The position numbers were made by a program, and so were the translations under genes. A DNA stretch of 64,000 nt. It comes from Agapetus fuscipes. Lineage: Eukaryota > Arthropoda > Insecta > Trichoptera > Glossosomatidae. A model generated the notes under the pieces. The model was not told the origin of the DNA, did no database searches, and saw only the letters and a list, made by a program, of their open reading frames with translations. Shown piece by piece: positions 31,318 through 54,690 of this stretch. Within the stretch, counting starts at the first letter, position 1. Each line of letters opens with the position of its first letter. The stretch covers positions 6,588,703 to 6,652,702 of the forward strand of contig OX637362.1 in assembly GCA_951799405.1 (NCBI GenBank), read 5' to 3'.

Positions 31318-31654
31318 CTATTGATACTAGAGAGTTGCTTTCTAGGAACTGTTGCCGTGATCGGTAAGAAATAGAGCTTTGTGACTTTCATCCACGTCTG
31401 CGATGGGCTTCTTCAGCGTGAAGGTGAAGCAAGATAAGCTATTGTTAACACAATACAACTTTAGAGAGTGTTATTTCAACAAAAGGTTAGATGCTGGAAA
31501 GTTGCTTTGTTGTTGTCGTAAACATAACAGTTTCATTAACATCACATCACATTATCATCACACTGAAGAAGCCCATTGCACATATGGGAAAAATGTCTAG
31601 AAGCTCCAATTCCGATAGATAGATCCTGGTACGTAGCTCTCTAGTGTTCAATAG
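31318..31654. mobile_element. 337-bp fold-back element downstream of the mannosidase gene
   Basis: The outer arms CTATTGATACTAGAGAGTTG and, complementarily, TAGCTCTCTAGTGTTCAATAG fix the ends. Inner arms GCGATGGGCTTCTTCAGCGT and CACTGAAGAAGCCCATTGC pair almost perfectly. A 65-codon frame inside is not convincing. Single copy here. Confidence 0.6.
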
Positions 31655-31990
31655 ATTAAATGACTTTCAATTAGATAAAAATACCTATGTTTATCCTTTC
31701 CATTATCTTTAAGTCACCAAAACTATTGTTTAATTGTATTGCCCGAAAGAACAATACCAAACAACTATTGTTGAATCTTTATAAAACCAGCCCTGCGTTT
31801 AGACTTAAGTTTATAAAATATTGAATCACTTTTACTGAGGAAACCGTTACACTATAAACACATACACTGATGTCCCGCTGACACACTTCCCCACAACACC
31901 GCACTGTCTTGGTTGTGAGTGGCTACTGGCTACGCTATGTACACCTTAGCTATTCCCTAAGTTGAGTGTGTTTTGGCAATTGGCAGTTGT
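31655..31990 (-). other. Probable 3' UTR of the mannosidase gene
   Basis: This lies directly after the stop codon on the minus strand. The canonical AATAAA is not evident. The nearest variant, ATTAAA, is at 31729-31734, so the polyadenylation site is unresolved. Confidence 0.3.
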
Positions 31991-45149
<13,159 letters not shown>

Positions 45150-45475
45150 TTTTACGTTTTTAATTTACACCGTCACAGCCACAATCCAATGTTCAATGTT
45201 CAAAATTTAACTTCTTCAAACCATTTAAAAACGTTTATTTTCTGTACGCAGCTCAGTTAGATAGGCGAGATTTTGATTTCTCAATTTTTCAGAAAAACCT
45301 CGAGTTCGAGCCTGACATAAAACTTTCTCTTGTTGTTTTCATTTCCTTACTTTAATTATATTCAGTATTTTTAACAATTGGATATTAGATTTTTTAAAGC
45401 AGATTTCTAATTTACAATTAGGTACATTAAATAAATTTTTAGATTAATTAATTTTATTTTTGTTTCTCCATTTAA
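45150..45475. other. 5' flank of the mannosidase coding start
   Basis: On the minus strand the sequence before the ATG has TAA in frame at -18. No TATA box or CpG island is evident within 300 bp, so the promoter is unplaced. A decayed tRNA-like SINE head may lie at 45250-45320 (ACGCAGCTCAGTTAGATAGG, CTCGAGTTCGAGCC). Confidence 0.35.
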
Positions 45476-45662
45476 TGGTTGATATGATGCTGTCCACCCA
45501 TATAATGAACAATTAATGGTGCCAATACCACCCCTGTTCTTTGGGAAATGGGCAGGAGTTGTCTTCATTTGTTTATTTTCATTTGAGATTTGTTTAATTT
45601 ATTTTGTAAGCCCAATACACCATGTGTAAGCGCAAACTTACTCGTGTCTGCCACTTAGATTG
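45476..45662 (+). repeat. Repeat D, diverged
   Basis: GGTTGATATGATGCTGTCCA, TACCACCCCTGTTCTTTGGG, AAGCGCAAACTTACTCGTGT and CTGCCACTTAGATT. The GAATGCATTTAATATGAATC segment is deleted. Confidence 0.7.
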
Positions 45663-46085
45663 CACAAATATTGCAAATCTCCACTGGAGAGGCACACAAA
45701 AAAGAAGAAGAAGTTAATTTTAAAATTAACTTTAAAATACGTCAATTTTTTCAACATTCTTTTTTAAGAATTGTACTATTTAGACAGCTTGCTCAATTCA
45801 ATTCAACCAAATTGTCCAAAAACTAACACAAAATAAATTAAATTTCTTAATTCATAAGAACTCATAAATAAAGCATATTATATGCGTGAAATAAAGAATA
45901 ATATTATGCTGTAAATCAAAATATGAATTCACTGGATTTCGCAAGTTTAACTTCTGATAACCTATTTATTTACACACGAATAGAGATTAAATTTCATCAG
46001 ATGCGGTTTATATTATTTGCTATCAGTTAATAATTATTTATTACTAATAAACCAAGTACAACTTTACTTGTCAGTGATTTATCTT
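45663..46085. other. AT-rich stretch, no feature seen
   Basis: Nothing recognised. Confidence 0.3.
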
Positions 46086-46240
46086 TAATCTAAGTTGCAC
46101 CCTTTCATTGTTTGCATTAACTGAAACTCCGTAAGAAAACACGTTTAAGTTCGCACTTACACATGCTACATTTGTACAATTACAGTAGGAAACCAAACCT
46201 GAAATTAAAATACTCTCTGCAAATATGACTTCCTTTCGCT
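46086..46240 (-). repeat. Repeat D, diverged and truncated
   Basis: TTAATCTAAGTTGCACCCTT, AAGTTCGCACTTACACATGC and AAACCAAACCTGAAATTAAA. It ends against a SINE-A. Confidence 0.6.
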
Positions 46241-46246
46241 GGTGTC

Positions 46247-46531
46247 TGGTCGATAGCTTAGTTAGTAGAATGCTTGCATTACATGCCAGGGGGCTAGGAT
46301 TCGATCCCCATCGAGGGTGTCAGAAATGATTTTTCGTTTTAGTGTTTATTTCAAACCCAAAATAATAAAATCAGCAAGGTTTATTCGGACTTAACAAGAA
46401 ATGACAACCAGCTCTTTGGAGATGTCGTAAAATCCTTGCCTGTAAAAATAAATACGACCCACACGCCACCCTTTCGGAGAAAAGAAGGCTATAAGCAGTA
46501 TTATACGTGCAGCTTAGTTGCGTTTCTGAAA
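46247..46531 (+). repeat. SINE-A
   Basis: GTCTGGTCGATAGCTTAGTT A box, AGGATTCGATCCCCATCG B box, then GTTTTAGTGTTTATTTCAAA. The AAGTGGTTGGCG block is deleted. The 3' end is GTGCAGCTTAGTTGCGTTT. Confidence 0.85.
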
Positions 46532-46871
46532 TGGGATGGTATTGGAAAAATTCAACTATTTTTTTCAGTATTTGCGGTCAGTCTCATACCAACTTACATA
46601 TAAGCTATGGGACAGTTATTGTGTACAATTGATAAATATAGTAAATGGTATAATTATTATTAATACACGTGGATGATCAAAGCGTTCATATCGTGTTTCT
46701 CAGTTATATCTTGAAAGGAAGCAGTACTTGTGTCAGTTTATCAAATAAAAGGGGTCAAAGGAACATGTTTCATATGAAACATCCGTTATCAAAAGTTGCT
46801 AAACACAATTTCAGTATTTGTGTTTATTTAAGGTTTACAAGACAGCTTAGATTTATTGTGTCACGACAAAG

Positions 46872-46990
46872 CAGTCAAAGATAATTCATCCACAGACAAC
46901 TCGGCACTGGACAAATCGGTCACTCGACAGTTCGTCCTCACGACATTTCGGTCACATACAATATAGGTCCACAGACAGCTCCATCACAGA
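46872..46990 (+). repeat. Degenerate 15/16-bp tandem array
   Basis: GATAATTCATCCACA, GACAACTCGGCACTG, GACAAATCGGTCACTC, GACAGTTCGTCCTCAC, GACATTTCGGTCACAT and two more units. It is the counterpart of 19803-19950. Confidence 0.7.
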
Positions 46991-47012
46991 AAACAACAAT
47001 TAATTAAAACTA

Positions 47013-47257
47013 CAGTACCCTTAGTACGAGTTGCAAACTTGAGTAATGTAAAGTTTACGGCAATTATTAAAGAGTGATTTCCCCCAAAATCTGCCGTTTT
47101 TGTTTGTTTGAACTTGATTTTCTTCATTACTGTAACTCTTTTGCTAAGACCAAAAAGTGAAAGAAAAAAAAACGTCAGATTTTGGGAGAAATCACTCTTT
47201 AATATTTTCCGTAAACTTTACTTTTCTCAAGTTTTACAACTCGTACTAAGGGTACTG
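47013..47257. mobile_element. MITE-T, intact copy with TA duplication
   Basis: CAGTACCCTTAGTACGAGTT...AACTCGTACTAAGGGTACTG, with TA at 47011-47012 and 47258-47259. The inner arms extend through AGTGATTTCCCCCAAAATCT and its complement. Tc1/mariner-type termini. Confidence 0.85.
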
Positions 47258-47259
47258 TA

Positions 47260-47868
47260 ATTACAACGCCCCCCTCGATTTCAGAAATAGTTGCAAGGTT
47301 TACGTTCATTTGAAATTCAGGGTTTTGTTTTTTTGATTCTATCTGTTTTGTTTGTTTTATAAAAATCTTACATATATATATCTTTGATCTCATATTATTG
47401 GCTACAGATTCTTGTGTACCTACTTCAATGTATTTTTTAATCAAAATACACTTGTTATCTTGTGCACTGTTTTATTACGATTAAAAATGATTGACAATTG
47501 GATTCGTAACAGAAAAAAAACAAAGGTGAAGCAAAAGGTAACTAAAATAAATAAGCTGTACACAATACATATTCGTATGAATTTTAAAACAAGAATATTT
47601 ACTTAATCTCATGAATTTTCTTTCTTTTGTTTATGTTTTCTCAACGGAAAAAACCTAAGTGATAAGGAGTACAAATATGGGATGTTATACAATTTAAATG
47701 ATTAGTTGGCCAAAAATAAAAATGAAATGCACAATTCTCAGCAAGAGGCCGACGACCTGAGATGGAAGAAGAAGAAGAAATCAAGGAAAAATTGGCAAAA
47801 AACTTAATTATTTATTTCAAGTGGAAATAAATGGAAACATTAACTACGAAGATAATAAAATAAAATAA
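47260..47868. other. AT-rich stretch
   Basis: A short repeat D echo (GTTGCAAGGTTTACGTTCAT) lies at 47289. Otherwise nothing is recognised. Confidence 0.3.
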
Positions 47869-47869
47869 G

Positions 47870-48108
47870 GATGGTTTATTTAGTGGGCGCTGTTTTTGTG
47901 TGCATCACAACTCAAGAGCCTTTTCCGAGCTTGATCCTCGCTATAGAAAGCGGCTTTTATCAAGAAAAACACATTTACTGTAGAGCTGGATAAGGGTTTT
48001 TTTTAAATACAGTGAAATTAAATGTCATTTTTTTGTGCTCCGACGGGACTCGAAACCTTGACCTTCCAATAACGTGTCCGACGCTTTAACCACTAGACTA
48101 CAAACCGG
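47870..48108 (-). repeat. SINE-B, diverged
   Basis: TTAGTGGGCGCTGTTTTTGT, ATCACAACTCAAGAGCCTTT and the head complement TAACCACTAGACTACAAACC. The body is shortened between 47980 and 48040. Confidence 0.75.
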
Positions 48109-48578
48109 TCTGAGTTACCATGCTTCAATTTTTAAAATAAATAAAAATAAAAAACACTTTCTATTCCGTTTTCTTACTATCATAATATTGTCGGTAAATA
48201 TTTTTAAGTTATTTTACGTAAAGTATTGCAAACTTATGTTTAGCACATTTTTTTCACGTCAATTTACATAAAATTAATATTTTTATCACATCACAGAATA
48301 ATCACTAATTTCTTTACATTTTTATGAAATGCCACGTATTTTTGAACACAGTACATTCTACCTAAATCTACGTTTGTAATCGCATCTGACGCTATGACTA
48401 CTGCGCGATAAGGCGCGAGGCTTACTGACTGACAGCTGTTAGTTGGCCGGTCTGTCAGCTGACAGTTTTTTTGCTGTACACAGTTTCCGTGAAAGAATCA
48501 CAATTATTGAGAGCGCCATTGGATAAAATGAACATTATAAAATTTTATTTTAAAATCCATCTGTGTAATTTGTTGTGT
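48109..48578. other. Unassigned stretch
   Basis: It contains an inverted pair around 48425-48466 (GACTGACAGCTGTTAGTTGG against CTGTCAGCTGACAGTT). Otherwise AT-rich. Confidence 0.3.
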
Positions 48579-48579
48579 A

Positions 48580-48636
48580 TGTTCCTTGACTTATACGTTG
48601 GTATGCGGCTGACCACCCATGCTGTAGAAAATGATA
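48580..48636 (+). repeat. Repeat D 5'-end fragment
   Basis: GTTCCTTGACTTATACGTTG to CATGCTGTAGAAAATG. Same extent as 19375-19427. Confidence 0.65.
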
Positions 48637-48897
48637 GCATATCTTTTCAAACGTAGATATTTTCAGAGTATATTTTTTATAGCTACTCACCAACAAATTC
48701 AATTGTAAATTGAAAAAGGCAGACGCAATTAAAATTAGATTAGCACAGAAAAATAATTCAATTTTCAAAAAGGAACTCTGTGTTTATAAAAACTTGAATG
48801 TAGATATGACATTCCGATATTTATGTATATTGAGATGGAATATCATTGAGAACGCATGTGAATCTTAAATCAGGGTTATTATTTTGGAGATGTGTAC

Positions 48898-49221
48898 TGT
48901 TACGAGCGTATGGAAGTATTAGTGCATACGTGCTTCTAAGCAAGCTGGTAGAACAACGCTCTGGAATCACTATCACTAATCACTATGCTCGAGAAATCAA
49001 GAACAGTCGAGAAACGTCCGTATGAACGTATATAAATGTAAGCCGCAATCGTGTGCAGGCCAAAGTGTCGATTAAAACATTGAGCCGTAAAGTCGAAAGC
49101 AAGTGCTAGAAATCAGTACATTGTAAATTGTGAATCAAACCGTGTAAAATAAATTCTGTAAAATTTAATAATTGCACTTTAATTAAAAGAGAACCCCAAC
49201 TAAAAAACTAAAATCCTAACA
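48898..49221 (+). mobile_element. Solo LTR, subfamily B
   Basis: TGTTACGAGCGTATGG...AAATCCTAACA with GTAC at 48894-48897 and 49222-49225. The 5' two thirds differ from subfamily A, but the last ~90 bp (TTGTAAATTGTGAATCAAAC, GTGTAAAATAAATTCTG, TTTAATTAAAAGAGAACCCC) are shared. ACGTATATAAATG near 49027 is a TATA-like element. Confidence 0.85.
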
Positions 49222-49243
49222 GTACTAACAGGCAGATGATGTT

Positions 49244-49345
49244 TGGACTCGGCACAATATTAAAAATGTTTTTTTTCCGTCCTGCCAAAGTCACAGGTCT
49301 AGATGTGACTAGGGATCTAAGCAACCAAAAACAAGGTATTCGTTA
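49244..49345 (-). mobile_element. MITE-G copy with terminus
   Basis: GGACTCGGCACAATATT at the left is the true end. GTCCTGCCAAAGTCACAGGT and CTAAGCAACCAAAAACAAGG follow. The right end is replaced by a Penelope-like flank. Confidence 0.65.
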
Positions 49346-49590
49346 GGTTTAGGAATTACGGTCGTTTGAAATATTTACAATAATTATAACTACACAGTTT
49401 TAAAAAATATATATGTGCATCGGGTACTACACGACCCGTTATAAGAGAACTTACATTATTCTCGACGTTTCGTTAGCGACGTAGCTAACGTCTTCAGGAG
49501 ACACCCTCTATCATCATCAGTCGTCGGGCAGAGAGGGTGTCTCCTGAAGACGTTAGCTACGTCGCTAACGAAACGTTGAGAATAAGGTAT
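49345..49590. mobile_element. Penelope-like terminal piece with a near-perfect inverted duplication
   Basis: The minus-strand flank (CGGTCGTTTGAAAT...CACGACCCGTTATAAGAGAA) leads into two 52-base arms at 49458-49509 and 49532-49583 with one mismatch. Each arm contains CTCCTGAAGACGTTAGCTAC-GTCGCTAACGAAACGTTGAG on its strand. The CTGAAGA / stem / GAAA order resembles a hammerhead core, as known from Penelope-like element ends. No reverse transcriptase is present. Confidence 0.55.
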
Positions 49591-50760
49591 TCGTGCCTTG
49601 TTGAGCTAGCTACCATTTGCCTCTGCTGGTTGCAATCCTCTTGTAAGGACAGTACCTTGTTAAGTTAGCCATTTGTCTTTGTTGGTGGCTATCCTTTGGA
49701 GCTGCGAAAATGAGAAGCCGTCCATGAGCCACTTCAAATCCTGGAAGTATGAAGTTTTTAATGACGTTTGCCTATACAATATTCTCCCTTCAAAGATGTT
49801 GCTACGAAAGTTATTATACCTATGTAATTGAGTATCCTATTATTATGGTTTTCCTAAGCAAAATGTTATTTTGACTGAGCTTTCTTGTTTATTCTGCATC
49901 CCACAACATCTTTTCTTTGGACTTTCTTTCAACTCATGATGTCTTGGGAAAGTGACATATTAGCTCTTATTGCGAATTATTTTTTCATTCATGTTTTTGA
50001 ATATTCAAATTTTCTGGATCAAATCTGTATTGAACTCTATGCTCATGTGACTTCCTCGTTTGTAATTTGTATAATAACAATGAAAAATAAACCGGAATCA
50101 TTTTGTGAAAACTCCTCATTGTACTGAGCATTCAGAATTTCCAGTTTCAATTCTATAAAGCATTGCGTAAATAAATACTCGCTCATCGCGTAAAAAGAAA
50201 AAATACACCAAAACTAAATCACTCAATAGATGTGCAGTCGTCTCACAAATAAGTCATCCTGTTTACGTGATAATTGCGTATTTACGTGATACTTTATACT
50301 TGACGTACTGTTTTCTATTGTATAGTTCACGTCGGTCGGAAAATGAAAAAAAAAACGGGCATTGAATTTGGTAGGTGGGCACTTTCACGCTTGGTCAGAC
50401 AGGAAGCATTGTTGTATTGGAGCCAAAGCACAGATAATTTGGTTTCGGAACGATAATGTTCACAGATGTGGGTGAATCAGTGGAATGGCAAATAAGCCAA
50501 AATAATACAAAAAAAAAACACACACAGAAAATCAACGAAATATATTTTTACGTATGTATGTACGTATTTCAAAGGTTGATTGAAACAAAGTACAAATAAC
50601 AATACAACAACAAGATTTTCCAATTTCCAGAAGAGTAATTAAAAAATTGCGCTAAAAAATAATTATGTACGAGTATCTAGCTTGCTTTTCAAGGTCTTTT
50701 CAAGTTTTTTCAAACATTATTTCAGAGAAGTTAGAATCTAACTCATTTAGTACCCAATTA
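49591..50760. other. Unassigned stretch
   Basis: A short direct repeat (AGTTAGCCATTTGTC / GAGCTAGCTACCATTTGCC, each followed by a GTTG-T-CC motif) lies at 49605-49690. No coding or element signal follows. Confidence 0.3.
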
Positions 50761-50761
50761 A

Positions 50762-50965
50762 CGGCAGCAACTACTGGCCTTTATTGAGGTTTCGCCACTG
50801 CTTTCCTGGTATCTGGAGAAGTAGGTTTTTAGTTCCCGCGAAGGCTGAGTCAACCTTTCCGATACTAATACCGCAACAGGAAATAACTTTCGACACCAGT
50901 CGGATTCAAACCAAGGCATTATGCTCATAAAGCTCGAACGATTGAGCCATCGAGCAGACCCCATC
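50762..50965 (-). repeat. Diverged SINE-A-like element
   Basis: The right end complement (GTCGGATTCAAACCAAGG and CGAACGATTGAGCCATCGAG) gives B and A boxes. AGTTCCCGCGAAGGCTGAGT echoes the body. It is too diverged to place within the SINE-A family with certainty. Confidence 0.5.
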
Positions 50966-51047
50966 TTCAAAATGCAATGTCTTCGATACAAAAAAAATCG
51001 ACTTAAAATATACGGATTATTTAAGGGACAACGAAACAACGAAAAAT

Positions 51048-51186
51048 GGACTCGGGACAAATTGCGCAGACAAAAAAAAATCTAACGTTACACGGCCGGG
51101 TTCTTAAGGTAAAGCACACTTTGTCACATGAATCTCTGACGTTTGCTCACTGAAAAAAATATAGTTTTGAATTTTGCGCCGAGTCC
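51048..51186 (+). mobile_element. MITE-G with both termini
   Basis: GGACTCGGGACAAATTGCGC at left and TTTTGCGCCGAGTCC at right are inverted repeats of about 15 bp that bound a 139-bp element. Its core is TTACACGGCCGGGTTCTTAA...CTCTGACGTTTGCTC. This copy defines the family's ends. The superfamily is unknown. Confidence 0.7.
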
Positions 51187-51260
51187 TCTGTACAAATAAA
51201 TAAATCATCGATATGATTTTTAACTCGATTTTAATAACTAATGTGAAATTATTGTAGAAG

Positions 51261-51518
51261 TTCCTTGACTTATAGGTTGGTATGCGGCTGACCACCCATA
51301 CTGTAAAAAATGGTTCACTTTGCCAATGTCACCCCTGTTTTAGGGAAGGTCGGCAAGAGCTGCAGGGCTTATGCTCATTTAAGATTGGGTATTTATATTG
51401 TAGGTCCACATGCGGCATGTGTGAGCGCGAAATTATGGTTGTCTGCTTGTGGGAATGCATTTAATATAAATCTTAAATGATACATATCTTTGCAACTTAG
51501 ATTTAGATTTAGATTTAT
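51261..51518 (+). repeat. Repeat D, full length
   Basis: TTCCTTGACTTATAGGTTGG to TGCAACTTAGATTTAGATTT. All blocks match 18542 and 32355, with few differences. Confidence 0.9.
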
Positions 51519-51807
51519 TATCTTATATAGATAGTTCTTTAGAGAGCCGTTGAACCTCAAATGAACTGTAAATTAGAGTTTATTTGAGGTCCAAAAGAAT
51601 TGATGCTCTCTATATTGAATTATTCCAAAAAACTACTTGCACCATTTTTTTTTTTGGAATTCTGGTCCAGTTACTTTAAGTAGGTAAGGTGCAAAACCTC
51701 CTACAGACGACTGATCAACATTCCGCATTCTTGCATGACATTCATTCATGCCACTTTTTAATACAAGACCCTGAGAAATACTGCGGGTAAACATAACATT
51801 CACATTT

Positions 51808-51960
51808 ATTGATCTGTTGTCTAGTGGTTTACAATATGGATTCGTAATCGTTTGGATTTCATGTCTGGCAGAGCATAATAAAATTATAATTAAATATTTA
51901 TTGTTTGCTAGGTTAAAAACTCATTCGTCTTTGACAAAGATCATTAAAAGTAAGGAAATA
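51808..51960 (+). repeat. SINE-B, diverged head and body
   Basis: TGATCTGTTGTCTAGTGGTT, ATTCGTAATCGTTTGGATTT, TTGTTTGCTAGGTTAAAAAC. The B box is decayed and the 3' half is missing. Confidence 0.5.
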
Positions 51961-52067
51961 AATTCTGGGTGTAGCTTTCAGCGCCTTTTTTTTTCTTCAA
52001 AAAAATTCACAATTTTCTTGACGCTATGGTAAAGTGAATAAGGCGATAATTAATGTAACTTAAGCTC

Positions 52068-52200
52068 TGTCACCATTCCGTTAGGGATGGCCAGAGCCTC
52101 TGCAGGGCTGCCTCCATTTCTCCCTATCCTTACACACCTCTTTCAATTCATTCAAATCCATCACCTTTTTCATACATTTTCTTATTTTACATTCACTTCT
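52068..52200 (-). pseudogene. LINE gamma 3' end
   Basis: GCTCTGTCACCATTCCGTTA, GGATGGCCAGAGCCTCTGCA and CCTTACACACCTCTTTCAAT are the complement of the LINE gamma end (...KEVC-DRKKWRQLCRG and terminal 45 bases). Confidence 0.7.
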
Positions 52201-52292
52201 TGGTGTCACTCGAATTAAAACACGTCGTGTCTTATTGACTATAAATTTGACCCTAGTTTTACAGACGCCATTGGGTAGTTATAGGTTACTAA
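52195..52292 (+). repeat. SINE-C body
   Basis: GACTATAAATTTGACCCTAG and ACAGACGCCATTGGGTAGTT. The head is decayed. Confidence 0.45.
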
Positions 52293-52610
52293 ATTGTATT
52301 CTTCCTCAAAAAATTACTATAAAATTTGTAGCACAAAGACAATCCGTAACAAAATGCACATGCAATGATGTCACGCAGAAGTGATGGTCTGTAGAGAAAC
52401 TTAACAGTTGCCTTAGCTCTTTCCCATCAAAATTTCCAGCTGTTATACAAAGCGCGCCAATTGTCCAAAGATTCGCCTCACTTGTACTTTTTTATACTGA
52501 CCGAATTTCAGAAATCGCTTCTTTCGGAGGCTCTGCAAATTTTGATTAAACATTCCAATAGACTTGGGAACTTCTTTACTAAAATGCTCCATTTGTGATT
52601 TTTTTTGTCG
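52293..52610. other. Unassigned stretch
   Basis: Nothing recognised. Confidence 0.3.
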
Positions 52611-52615
52611 CGCAT

Positions 52616-52858
52616 TCCTTGACTTTTATAGGTTGGCGTGAGGCTGACCATCCATCCTGTAAAAAATGGTTCACTTTGCTCTTGCTTAGAAGCTCGGCAA
52701 GAGTTGCAGGGCTTACGTTTATATGGATTGTTTTTTTATGTTGTAGGTCCACATGCGGCATGTGTAAGCGCGAACTTATAGTTGTCTTCTTATGAGAATG
52801 CATGTTATATGAATCTTAAATGTAATCCATCTTTGAAACTTAGATTAAATAGATTATA
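52616..52858 (+). repeat. Repeat D with internal deletion
   Basis: CCTTGACTTTTATAGGTTGG to TTTGAAACTTAGATTAAATA. The AATGTCACCCCTGTTTCAGG segment is replaced by CTCTTGCTTAGAAGC. Confidence 0.8.
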
Positions 52859-52862
52859 CATA

Positions 52863-52925
52863 GAGGCAAACGTCACATGGTAATGTAAACAGGGTCCTTG
52901 GAAACCAAATAAATCGAAGAACTTG
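52863..52925 (-). mobile_element. MITE-G scrap
   Basis: CAAACGTCACATGGTAATGT and AGGGTCCTTGGAAACCAAAT. Confidence 0.4.
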
Positions 52926-53411
52926 GCAGAAAATCAACAAATGCGACAAAGGGATTTATCAATTTTTGTACAATTATTCTTCACCATACTCCTAAATTAT
53001 AAGTAAGCCTTAACCTTAGCAAACGACAGAGTAAATGCCATTTTTTTGCCTATGTCATTTGTGCCAACTCCACTAAAATTCTCACACTTTGATACTCGTA
53101 GTACTTTTTTTTTGCGAATTGACTTTTCTTGCTCCGCGCAATTTTTTTCGCATTCCAAAGGTGACATTTGAAAGTTTTTTCTTTGATTGACCAAGCAAGC
53201 ATCTTTTGCGAGTTTTTCTTCTTGTTAATTGTTTTTCGTTTGAGAGTGGAAGAGGTATGCGGTAATTAAAGGGAATGCTGACATCAAAGCGATCACTACT
53301 AGAAGAATAAAAACACATTTTTCGCAGTACCAAGAAAGAAGTCTCAGCATTTCAGTATGTAGAATGCTTATGTACATTGAATGCAGGCAGATTACGAAAA
53401 AAAACAATTTT
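52926..53411. other. Unassigned stretch
   Basis: The minus strand is open over 53333-53082, with a Lys/Arg-rich predicted peptide, no recognised domain and long T runs. I give it no gene call. Confidence 0.25.
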
Positions 53412-53655
53412 ACGATATAATGAGCGCTGTGTTGGACGAATCACACCTCAAGAGCTCTCTGTGAACTTGATTATCGCTGTAGAAAGCGACAATTCTCAAG
53501 CAAGACCCGGTTGCTGTAAGGCTAGATGGACCTATGGTGATGCTAGAGAAGAGCAAATTTGAAAACACTTTTTTTTTTCCCCGTCGGGACTTGAGCCCAC
53601 TACCTTCTATTCACGAGTCCGAAGTGTTAACCACTAGACTAAGAACCGGTCAGGT
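53412..53655 (-). repeat. SINE-B, minus strand
   Basis: GAATCACACCTCAAGAGCTC, GTAGAAAGCGACAATTCTCA and the head complement TTAACCACTAGACTAAGAAC. The middle is partly deleted. Confidence 0.8.
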
Positions 53656-53928
53656 TTTTTTTATAAGTGTGTATTTTTTTAATAAAGCCGTGAAAAAAAT
53701 GCAATTCACCAACCTATTTTTGACTGGATTTGGATACAGATCGTCAAAATCCTCTTACTAAGGCTTATATCTGATTTACGGGTGACCACTCAGTTCATTC
53801 GCATTACCAAGTTGTTTAACAGATGGATTCCTAAATGACATTAGGTTATGTCACAAGACGTGGTACAAATCGAGAAAGTAAATTCTGGACAGGTGATCAA
53901 TAAATATAAAATACAATCCGAACCTAAC

Positions 53929-54243
53929 AACCGGTCCGTAGTCTAGTGGTTAACACTTCTAATTCGCAAATGGAAGGTTGTGGGTTTGAATCCCGGCTGA
54001 GCACCAAAAATAAACCATTTATATTTTCAAATATGCTCTTCGCTGGGTGAAAACTTCATATAGGTACCTTTACCAAAGACCGGCCACTAAATTCTATGCC
54101 CATCCAGTCTTACATCCAGTCTTATATCAACTAGGTCTTGCTTGAGAATCGGCGCTTTCTACAGCGACGACCAAGTTCGCAGAGGGCTCTTGAGGTTTGA
54201 TACACACAAAACAGCGCTCATCAAATAAATCATCCTAATATTA
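53929..54243 (+). repeat. SINE-B, full length
   Basis: AACCGGTCCGTAGTCTAGTG A box, GTGGGTTTGAATCCCGGC B box, full body, tail GCTCTTGAGGTTTGATACAC and CAAATAAATCATCCTAATAT. It has a small internal tandem of CCATCCAGTCTTA near 54100. Confidence 0.9.
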
Positions 54244-54690
54244 CTATTAGACCACTGTTAACTTCCCACTTGCAAGAAACCACTTATCACTTGCAACTTT
54301 AAACCAACAACTCTTCACTAACCACTAATTAAATGGCATGCACAACTGATAACGATTACAAATGTGATGATAATATTACAGCAGCGTATCCCACATGAAG
54401 TGACATAATTACACACAGAGTTATATAATCATATTATTGTCGTGTAGATAATGAAAGCATGGCGGCCGGAAGCGCGTGTGATCACAATCATATATTATCT
54501 AAGTTTATTGTTACATTATTAAAAAATAATTGTTGTAATTATTGATGCTGCTATTCATAGTAAGGGAAGGTGGGGCAGTTGAAATGTAATAAAAGTGGGC
54601 ACGAAACTAGCTTACGGCATTGAAGCGCAGTATTAGACAGAACTGTCAAAAAACGGTTTATAAAATGAAAAAAACGGATTTTAGACAAAA
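54244..54690. other. Unassigned stretch ending in a Penelope-like word
   Basis: At 54655-54685 TTTATAAAATGAAAAAAACG is the complement of a stretch at 55855-55885, so the inverted relation extends beyond the 55419-55850 pair. Confidence 0.3.

Noticed and set aside
52997..53333. Basic peptide gene on the minus strand
   Set aside because: Low-complexity T-rich DNA, overlapping frames and no splice or start context.
53929..54000. A functional tRNA gene at the SINE-B head
   Set aside because: Same reasoning: dispersed copies with a fixed non-tRNA body, and no CCA-compatible acceptor stem.
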